Positions 58,101-64,000 of a DNA stretch of 64,000 bases are shown here, one piece after another. The stretch is from Amycolatopsis coloradensis (lineage in GTDB: Bacteria; Actinomycetota; Actinomycetes; Mycobacteriales; Pseudonocardiaceae): the NCBI RefSeq assembly GCF_001953865.1, contig NZ_MQUQ01000021.1:124001-188000 (forward strand), in the 5' to 3' direction. Position 1 is the first letter of the stretch; every line of letters starts with the position of its first letter. Under the pieces are notes generated by a model. That model ran no database searches and was not told the DNA's origin. It worked only from the letters and a program-made list of their open reading frames with translations. The translations under genes and the position numbers were made by a program.

Positions 58101-61100
58101 ATCGTGAAGTCGCCGACGAGCGACGGCAGGTCCCGGTGGTCGCCGTGCCGGTTGAACAGCGTCAGGTTCAGGGTGAACCGGTCGCGCACCGACCAGGTGC
58201 CGAGCACCTGTGCGTACGCGGTGAGCAGCAACGCCGACGGGGTCACCCGCAGCCGCGCCGCGCGGGCCTTGAGCGTCGTCCACGTCGCCGCGTCGAGCTC
58301 CGCCGCCCGGCGCACGAACCGGGTCGGCCCGGCGACCTCACGGCGCACCGGCAGCTCCGGGGCGGCGGGCAAGGTGTCCAGCCGGTCGCGCCAGTACGCC
58401 AGCGCGCGGTCACGCGACTCGTCGTCCACCCGCTGGGCCAGCAGGTAGTCGCGGAAGGTGAGGCCGAGCGGCACCGGGTCCAGGTCGCCGCGGTAGACCG
58501 CCACCAGCTCGCGCAGGAGCACCCGCAGGCTCTCGCCGTCGGCGATGAGGGTGTCCACCGACAGGTGCAGCCGGGTGCGGCCCTCGGCGAGGAGACTCGC
58601 CCGCAACTCGAACAACGGCCACCGGTCCGACGGCAGCACCTGGTGCGACATCCGTTCCCGCACCTCGGCCAGCCGCTCCGCACCGTCGGGTCCGGACAGC
58701 TCAGCGCGCTCGATCCGGTAGTCCGGCACAGCGGGAAGCACGACCTGCTCGCCGTCCGGCGTGACGATCGCGCGCAGCATGTCGTGCCGCCGGACGAGCC
58801 CGTGCCACGCCGATTCCAGCCGGTCGACGTCCATGCCGGGCAGCTCGATCTCCAGGTACTGGTGGCACGACACGTCGCCACCGGAGCGCCCGATCCAGTA
58901 CGCCCGCTGCACATCGGTCAGCGGGAACGGCACGTGGCGGCCGGCGCTGTCCGCGACGGGTCCCGGCCGGGCCGGGACGGCGGGCCCGTCCACGGTCAGC
59001 TCGCGCGCGAGCGCCGAAATCGTCGGGGAGTCGAACAACGTGCGCAGTGCCAGGTCCGCGCCGAGCTCACGCCGGACACGGGCGACGAGCTGGGTCGCGA
59101 GCAGGGAATGCCCGCCCAGCGCGAAGAAGTCGTCGTGCGTGCCGACCCGGTCCACACCGAGCAGTTCGGACCAGATGGCGGCGAGCACGGTCTCCGTGCC
59201 CGCCGCCGGTGCGACGTAGGCGTTGTCCAGTTCGGGGCGCGCGCCGCCTGCCGCGGGCAGCGCGTTTCGATCGAGCTTCCCGTTGGGGGTCGAGGGAAGC
59301 GCGTCCAGCCGGACGACCCGTGACGGGACGAGATGCGCGGGCAGCACGGCCGCCAGCGCCGCCCGGACGTCGCCCACCGGCTCACCGACGACGTACGCGG
59401 TGAGCGCGGCGGCCTGCGTGCCGAGACCGTGTGCGGCGACCGCGGCCCGCCGGATCCCCGGCAGCGCGGCCAGCGCCGCCTCGACCTCGCCCGGCTCCAC
59501 CCGGAATCCGCGCAGCTTGACCTGGTGATCGGCGCGGCCCAGATAGTCGAGCCTGCCGTCGGGCGACCTGCGGACGATGTCGCCGGTGCGGTACATCCGG
59601 CCTGGCGCGAAGGGATCCGCCGGGAAGCGCTCGGCGTCGAGCTCCGGCCGGTTCAGGTAGCCGGCGGCCACGCCGTCACCGGCGATGTGCAGCTCGCCGG
59701 GGACGCCCACCGGCACGGAACGGCCGTGCGGGTCGAGCACGTGCAGCCGGGTGTTGGCGATCGGCCGTCCGATGCTGACCCGCGGCGCACGAGCGTCCAC
59801 GACGTCGCAGGACGACCAGACGGTGGTCTCGGTGGGGCCGTACATGTTGCGCACCACGGCGTCGGTGCGCGCCGCGATCCGCCGTACCAGATCGAGGTCG
59901 AGCGCCTCGCCGCCGAGCAACCACTGCCGCAGCCCGGCCAGCGCATCCGCGTCGGGCTCGTCGAGCAACGCCCGTGCCCGCGAGGGCGTGCACTGCAAGT
60001 GCGTGATCCCGTTCTCGCGGATCGTCCTGGTCAACGGCCGCGGCCCGGAGCCGCCGGAACGGCGCAGCCGGTCGAGCACGGGCAGGTGCGCGAGCACCTC
60101 GTCGGTCTCGACCCCGAAGTCGATCAGGCACGCGATCTCGTCGACGCCGACCGCGCCGAGCCTGTCGACCAGCGCGCGGCACTGATCGATCCCGCCGATC
60201 AGCGCGCCGTCGTCGAGATACCTGGCGCAGGCGTGGTCCAGCAACGCCTCCAGGTCGTCGTCGGTGAAGTCGGCCGAGCGGACGTCCATGCCCAGCGCGC
60301 GGCCGAGGTTCTCGATCAGGCCGAGCGACGAGCGCAGGTAGTCGCGGAACGGTTGCCACGCCGTCGCCCGCGTCCGCTCGGCGTCCTCGCCGACGAACGT
60401 GTGCAGCATCAGCGTCACGTGCGGCTCGCCCGCGTGTCCCTCGGCACGCCACGCCTCGCGGTAGGCGACGATCTTCGTGGCCAGCTCCTCGACGCTCTGC
60501 CCGAGCAGGTGCGTGAGCAGCCGCGCGCCGATCCGGCCCGCCGTGCGGCAGGTCTCGATATTGCCCGAGGACGTGAGCCACACCGGCAGCTCGGACCGCA
60601 CTGGCCGGGGCAGCATGGCGACCTCGACCTGCCGCCCGCGCGGTCCTTCGAACTTCTGTGGCTCGCCGCGCCACAGCGCGCGCACCTGTTCGATCCTGGT
60701 GAGCAGCACTTCGTGGCGGCGCTCGTAGGAGTCCTTGTCCAGCACGAAGTCGTCCGTCTGCCAGCCGGAAGCAAACGAGACACCGACCCGCCCGTCCGAC
60801 AGGTTGTCCACCACGGACCACTCCTCGGCGACCCGCACCGGGTGGTTGAGCGGCAGCACCACGCTGCCCGCCCTGATCTCCAGCCGCTCGGTCACCGACG
60901 CCACCGCGGCGCCCAGCACCGACGGCGCGGGGAACGACCCGCCGAACGCGTGGAAGTGCCGTTCGGGCAGCCACACCGCGCTGAACCCGTGCTCGTCGGC
61001 GAACTTCGCGCCGTCCAGCAGCAGCCGATACTGCTGCGAGCCGGGCGTGGACTGCGTGCCGGAGAAGTAGAAGAGGCTGAACTCGGGGCCCTCGCGGCCG

Positions 61101-63187
61101 GCGTCGAGGGTGACCCGGTGCCCCCGGCTGAGCGTCCACAGCAGTTCGAGCACCGAGATGTCGAACGACGGGCTGGTCACCGCCAGCCAGTCGGCCGCCT
61201 CCGGCGTGCCGATCTCCCGGTCCATGGCGACCAGGAAGTTCGCCAGGTTCGCGTGGGTGACGACGACGCCCTTGGGCGCTCCGGTCGAGCCGGAGGTGTA
61301 GATCACGTACGCGGGGGCGTCCGGGTCGGCCGGACTCGACGGGAGTGGCTCGGCCGAAGGCACGTCGTCCAGGTCGAACAGCGGTACGTCCTCCGGTGCC
61401 CGGTCGCGGGAGAACCGGTCCACCACCACGAATTCGAGGCCCGCGTCGGTCGCGATGTAAGCGAGCCTGCTCGCCGGGTATTCCGGGTCGAGTGGCACGT
61501 AGGCCGCTCCGGAGCGCAGCACGGCGAACATCGCCACCACCAGGTCGGCGCCACGGCCGAGACACAGCCCGATGCGCGTGCCCGGTCCGGCGCCCGCCCC
61601 CCGCAGCCCGGCCGCGAGCCGCTCGACCCGCCTGCCGAGCTCGGCGTAGGTGATCCCGTCCACCGCCACGGCGTCCGGGGTGGCCGCGCACTGCCCGCGC
61701 AGAGCCTCCACCGCACCGTCCGCCGGGGTGACGGGCACCGCGGTGTCGTTCCACTCGTCGAGTCGCGCCTGCTCGGCGTCCGTCGGGCGCAGGTGCCACG
61801 ACAAGGAGGCGTCCGGTTCCGCGACGACACGGCCGAGCACGACCGCGAAGACGTCGCACAGCCGCCGCACGGTCGGCTCGTCGAACAGGTCGCGGCTGAA
61901 GCCGCAGACACCGCGCACTCCCGCGCTGTCTCCGGTCAGGTCGAGATCGAGATCGAAGCGCGCCGTGCCGTTGTCCAGTTCCGCCTGCTCCACGGACACG
62001 CCGGGCAGCTCGATCGCGGCCGAGTCGTCCGGCCGGTAGCCGAACTGCACCTGGAACAACGGGTGGTGGTCCGCGCCGCGTTCCGGCCGCAGCTCACGCA
62101 CCAGCCGTTCGAACGGAACGGTGTCGTGCCCGAGCGCGCCCAGCACGGTTTCCCTGGTGCGGGCCATCAACTCCGCGAAGTCCGGGTCGCCGGACAGGTC
62201 GGTGCGCAGCACGAGGCTGTTGACGAACATGCCGACCACGCCCTCGACCTCAGGCAGATTCCGACCGGCGACGGGCGAGCCGACCACGACGTCCTGCTGC
62301 CCGGAGTGCCGCATCAGCACGGCCTGCCACGCGGCGAGCAGCACCATGAACGAGGTCGCGCGATGAGCCCGTGCCAGTGCGGTCACCTGTTCGGCGAGCT
62401 CCGCGCCGAGCCGGAAGTGCACCCGCCCGCCGCGCTCACCCGGCTGGGCGGGCCTCGGCCGGTCGGCGGCCAGTTCCAGGACCGGCGGTGCGCCGTCGAG
62501 CCGGTCCCGCCAGTACGCCAGCGCGGGCGCGATGGCCTCCTCGGTCACCGTACGCCGTTGCCACGCCGCCCAGTCCGCGTACTGCACCGGAGGCGCCGCG
62601 ATCGGCGTGCCGTCGTATCCGGCGGCCAGCTCACCGATGAGCACCCGGCGCGACCACCCGTCCCCGACGAGGTGGTGGTTGGTGACGACGAGCAACGCGC
62701 GGGTGGCGCCACCGCGCACCAGCAGCGCGCGGAACAGCGGGCCACGCTCGAGGTCGAACGGCAGCGACGCCTCCCGCCCGGCCAGCTCCCGCAGTCGTTC
62801 GTCCGGCGCCGCGGGTTCGTCGAGCACCCGCAGCTCGAACGCGGACCGCGCGGCGATGCGCTGGACGGGTACGCCGTCCACAACGGACACCGTGGTACGC
62901 AGCGCCTCGTGCCGGTCGATCACCCCGCGCAGCGCGGCCTCCAGCGCGGGCACGTCGAGCTCTCCGCGCAGCCACAGCCCGGCGTACTCGTTGGCCGCGG
63001 CCGATCCCGGCCGCAGCTGGTCGACGAACCACAGCCGCTCCTGTCCGAACGACAGCGGCGGCGGCACGTCGCCGTCGCGACGGATCGTGGGCGCACCCGC
63101 GGTTTCACGGCCACGCAGTCGTCGTTCGTACTGCTCGCGTTGCGCCGGTGTCAGCCGGGAAAGGCGGTCCCGCCTCGGCCCGCTCAC
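55115..63187 (-). CDS. NRPS C-A(Gly)[LLM monooxygenase inserted]-T-Cy-A(Cys)-Ox-T
   Basis: 2690 residues from a GTG overlapping the PKS stop. C about 45-480, VTNHHLVGDGWS. A1 about 510-1290: A4 is SPSFDISVLELLW; after about residue 700 a ~340-residue luciferase-like flavin monooxygenase intervenes (FSLFYFSGTQSTPGSQQYRL, VWLPERHFHAFGG, VGVSFASGWQTDDFVLD), then A5 NMYGPTETTVWSS. Pocket D-I-L-Q-L-G-M-V-W-K is essentially the glycine code. T1 near 1356 (FFALGGHSLLA). Cy about 1415-1840: LTDVQRAYWIGR, LSVDTLIADGES (DxxxxD), TPQVWLDHQ. A2 pocket D-L-Y-N-L-S-L-I-W-K is the cysteine code exactly. Ox about 2320-2520, a nitroreductase-like FMN domain (YPSAGGLYPVQAYVVV) between A8 and A10. T2 near 2616, FFDLGANSVHLV, leads to the PKS. 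Predicted thiazole formation from Gly-Cys. Confidence 0.95.
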   Translation of the reverse strand: MSGPRRDRLSRLTPAQREQYERRLRGRETAGAPTIRRDGDVPPPLSFGQERLWFVDQLRPGSAAANEYAGLWLRGELDVPALEAALRGVIDRHEALRTTVSVVDGVPVQRIAARSAFELRVLDEPAAPDERLRELAGREASLPFDLERGPLFRALLVRGGATRALLVVTNHHLVGDGWSRRVLIGELAAGYDGTPIAAPPVQYADWAAWQRRTVTEEAIAPALAYWRDRLDGAPPVLELAADRPRPAQPGERGGRVHFRLGAELAEQVTALARAHRATSFMVLLAAWQAVLMRHSGQQDVVVGSPVAGRNLPEVEGVVGMFVNSLVLRTDLSGDPDFAELMARTRETVLGALGHDTVPFERLVRELRPERGADHHPLFQVQFGYRPDDSAAIELPGVSVEQAELDNGTARFDLDLDLTGDSAGVRGVCGFSRDLFDEPTVRRLCDVFAVVLGRVVAEPDASLSWHLRPTDAEQARLDEWNDTAVPVTPADGAVEALRGQCAATPDAVAVDGITYAELGRRVERLAAGLRGAGAGPGTRIGLCLGRGADLVVAMFAVLRSGAAYVPLDPEYPASRLAYIATDAGLEFVVVDRFSRDRAPEDVPLFDLDDVPSAEPLPSSPADPDAPAYVIYTSGSTGAPKGVVVTHANLANFLVAMDREIGTPEAADWLAVTSPSFDISVLELLWTLSRGHRVTLDAGREGPEFSLFYFSGTQSTPGSQQYRLLLDGAKFADEHGFSAVWLPERHFHAFGGSFPAPSVLGAAVASVTERLEIRAGSVVLPLNHPVRVAEEWSVVDNLSDGRVGVSFASGWQTDDFVLDKDSYERRHEVLLTRIEQVRALWRGEPQKFEGPRGRQVEVAMLPRPVRSELPVWLTSSGNIETCRTAGRIGARLLTHLLGQSVEELATKIVAYREAWRAEGHAGEPHVTLMLHTFVGEDAERTRATAWQPFRDYLRSSLGLIENLGRALGMDVRSADFTDDDLEALLDHACARYLDDGALIGGIDQCRALVDRLGAVGVDEIACLIDFGVETDEVLAHLPVLDRLRRSGGSGPRPLTRTIRENGITHLQCTPSRARALLDEPDADALAGLRQWLLGGEALDLDLVRRIAARTDAVVRNMYGPTETTVWSSCDVVDARAPRVSIGRPIANTRLHVLDPHGRSVPVGVPGELHIAGDGVAAGYLNRPELDAERFPADPFAPGRMYRTGDIVRRSPDGRLDYLGRADHQVKLRGFRVEPGEVEAALAALPGIRRAAVAAHGLGTQAAALTAYVVGEPVGDVRAALAAVLPAHLVPSRVVRLDALPSTPNGKLDRNALPAAGGARPELDNAYVAPAAGTETVLAAIWSELLGVDRVGTHDDFFALGGHSLLATQLVARVRRELGADLALRTLFDSPTISALARELTVDGPAVPARPGPVADSAGRHVPFPLTDVQRAYWIGRSGGDVSCHQYLEIELPGMDVDRLESAWHGLVRRHDMLRAIVTPDGEQVVLPAVPDYRIERAELSGPDGAERLAEVRERMSHQVLPSDRWPLFELRASLLAEGRTRLHLSVDTLIADGESLRVLLRELVAVYRGDLDPVPLGLTFRDYLLAQRVDDESRDRALAYWRDRLDTLPAAPELPVRREVAGPTRFVRRAAELDAATWTTLKARAARLRVTPSALLLTAYAQVLGTWSVRDRFTLNLTLFNRHGDHRDLPSLVGDFTMLSLFEVDGATTGDFGTRAQRAQRRLWDDLDHRAVTGVQVSRELARHRGGMAEATLPVVFTSELGIGDAGETGLLTELGGTVVHTITQTPQVWLDHQVGEIAGALALTWDAVDALFPPGVLDDMFAAYLALLGGLATEEAAWTDERRSLLPAAQPACYAELNATAGPIPEGLLHQPFLAQAALRPDRQAVITPTGGLTYAELDRVSAAVAHQVLATGAEVVGVLLERGWRQVAAVLGVLRAGAAYLPLDIGLPPARIELIVRRAGATAVIVSERDVAVGNVSRITCPATVPDAVDPVPESSAEPGDLAYIIYTSGSTGEPKGVLIDHRGALNTVVDINERFGIRPDDRIFGSSALSFDLSVYDVFGTLAAGATLVLPGPGQQRDPAAWAAAVREHRVTVWNSVPALMELLLAHGSRVESLRLVLLSGDWIPVGLPGQIRAHAGEVEIVGLGGATEASIWSVLHPIGEVDSSWTSIPYGRPMRNQSMHVLDESLRAKPFWVPGDLYIGGIGVALGYRDAPELTAAAFVTHPVTGERLYRTGDLARHRPDGTLEFLGREDSQVKVRGMRIELGEIESVLAGDPRVAEAAVIVQGEGDTARLAGYVVAAEVARVTPTRSDLSGLEARLRRPGVRRDLTASPSTPLVGGTAHAAGDSATAFGGGAVDVRELGELLAALAEHEGTGAPKYGYPSAGGLYPVQAYVVVRPDGVRGLRAGAYYHDPVSHRLIDLAPDGWPDRTSLAENNHTLYDGAGFAVFLVSRPSAIAPVYAGHAERFCLLEAGAMAQVLRTRAKAAGVALCPVGDVGYAPLRTALRLEEDQVLLHSLLGGTPVGVRTLEEELRAALAERLPDYMVPQRIHVLEALRLTANGKVDRQALADPARAAAPEPVVVTAPVAGTTTDRLVRMWRDVLGIEEVGPSENFFDLGANSVHLVRVQRRITEAFGRELSLVELFELPTIQALASALDHAPAPVETADVAARADLRRGHRARRRDARGTA

Positions 63188-64000
63188 TGCTGCACCTGGG
63201 CGAGGATCATGTCCTCGATCCGCTCGGCCACGTCGGCGACACTGCCGCCCTCGAAGAACACCAGCACCGGGATCTCCACGTCGTAGCTCGCCCGCAGCCG
63301 CGCCACCACCTGCGCGGCGAGCAGCGAATGTCCGCCCAGCTCGACGAAACCGTCGTGCAGGCCGACCCGGTCGATGCCGAGCAGCTCCTGCCACAGTTCG
63401 GTGAGGCGCTGCTCCAGCTCCGTTTCCGGCGCGGTGTACGCGGTCCGCAGTTCGGGACGCGCGTGCCTCGTGGTGGCGGGCGCCGACGGGGTCCGCGCGG
63501 TCAGCGCCCGCACCCCGGCCGCGCGCGCCACGACCACCTGTCCTGGCGGCGTACCGAGGCTCGCCTCGAAGGCGCGCACCCCCTGGTCCGTGGTGAGTCC
63601 TCCGGCCACCAACGTGCCGTGCAGGGCGCGCAAGCTCTCCGGAACGACCGCGCCGGCGGCCATACCGACTTCCGACCACATGTCCCAGTCGAGCGACCAC
63701 GTGCGCCGCTTGCCGCGCACGGCCTCGGCCGCGGCGACGCCGTCGAGATAGGCGTTGGCTGCGGTGTAATCGATCTGGCCGTAGGTCGGCACGATCGACG
63801 ACAGCGACGAGCACAGCACGAGGAAGTCGGCCTCGTCGTCGCGTAGTGCGGCGAGCAGGTGGCGCGTGCCGTCGACCTTCGGCGCGAGGACCGACCGCAT
63901 GAGCTCGTCCGGCCGCAGTTCGGCGGCGCCACCACCGGGCACTCCCGCGGCGTGCACGACGCCGTCGATCCGGCCGAGTTCGGTGCGCGCGACCGCCAGC
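63184..64000 (-). CDS. Type I PKS, C-terminal KR-ACP, partial at right edge
   Basis: The frame enters from the right edge with no start inside the window: LAVARTELGRIDGVVHAAGV is the middle of a ketoreductase. LCSSLSSIVPTYGQIDYTAA and the following NAYLD carry the catalytic Ser, Tyr and Asn. After a short linker comes an ACP, VGLHDGFVELGGHSLLAAQV. So the module delivers a beta-hydroxyacyl chain to the condensation domain of the next protein, whose GTG overlaps this stop (GTGA, 63184-63187). KS, AT and any earlier domains lie outside. Confidence 0.93.
   Translation of the reverse strand, partial: LAVARTELGRIDGVVHAAGVPGGGAAELRPDELMRSVLAPKVDGTRHLLAALRDDEADFLVLCSSLSSIVPTYGQIDYTAANAYLDGVAAAEAVRGKRRTWSLDWDMWSEVGMAAGAVVPESLRALHGTLVAGGLTTDQGVRAFEASLGTPPGQVVVARAAGVRALTARTPSAPATTRHARPELRTAYTAPETELEQRLTELWQELLGIDRVGLHDGFVELGGHSLLAAQVVARLRASYDVEIPVLVFFEGGSVADVAERIEDMILAQVQQ

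Noticed and set aside
59333..63286. A 1317-codon open frame on the plus strand inside the NRPS
   Set aside because: It is antisense to the 55115-63187 NRPS. Its Arg/Gln/Glu/His-rich composition without any domain is the usual high-GC complementary-strand artefact, and the NRPS motifs on the minus strand are unambiguous.
1..64000. tRNA, rRNA and CRISPR arrays
   Set aside because: I saw no cloverleaf candidates, rRNA signatures or regularly spaced repeats by eye. A tRNAscan-SE or Infernal run would be more sensitive.

Overview
The window is high-GC actinomycete chromosome. An Lnt gene followed by a separate Ppm gene, an Rpf-type muralytic enzyme, RbpA behind a sigma-R-type promoter, several ECF sigma factors and a large NRPS/PKS locus fit Pseudonocardiaceae. 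Amycolatopsis-like is my best guess from protein flavour and intergenic hairpin style; this is inference, not a database result.

Layout. 1-41 kb is mostly chromosomal housekeeping and regulatory sequence in short operons. 1-5.5 kb: DUF1772 gene, then a minus-strand set of glycosyltransferase, ECF42-type sigma factor and alpha/beta hydrolase, a coiled-coil protein and an ESX-like remnant. 5.5-10.8 kb: TetR regulator divergent from a coupled SNF2 helicase/SWIM pair, and a DUF4865 gene. 10.9-14.8 kb: lipoprotein, TetR plus AidB-like acyl-CoA dehydrogenase, ECF sigma plus redoxin. 14.9-19.6 kb: DinB-like, ProC-like, HemK-like and three further SAM methyltransferases. 19.6-21.5 kb: a gene-poor stretch with perfect palindromes, an isolated tyrosine recombinase and a zinc-finger protein. 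21.6-34 kb: GDPD, Rpf, UMF1 transporter, thymidine kinase, rbpA, SDR, a zinc-finger/ECF sigma fusion, DUF4406, DeoR, ppm, lnt and an amidohydrolase. 34-38 kb: a KamA-type radical SAM aminomutase, a flavin monooxygenase divergent from a MerR regulator across a SoxR-box-like operator, and a truncated signal peptidase.

38-64 kb is a hybrid NRPS/PKS gene cluster that continues past the right edge. On the minus strand, in transcription order, it reads: PKS (...KR-ACP, partial); NRPS C-A(Gly, interrupted by a luciferase-like monooxygenase)-T-Cy-A(Cys)-Ox-T; PKS KS-AT(malonyl)-KR-DH-ACP; NRPS C-A(unassigned)-T; ABC ATPase; ABC permease; NRPS C-A(probably beta-Ala)-T. Most junctions are 4-nt GTGA/ATGA overlaps, so this is one translationally coupled operon. 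A free-standing condensation-domain protein lies on the plus strand, divergent from an exported penicillin-acylase-type hydrolase that carries an in-frame TTA codon. No thioesterase is visible.

If the line is colinear it would build a beta-hydroxyacyl-(hydroxy)Gly-thiazole-acryloyl-X-beta-Ala chain. I do not recognise a known product with this arrangement, and consider the locus the main candidate for something undescribed.
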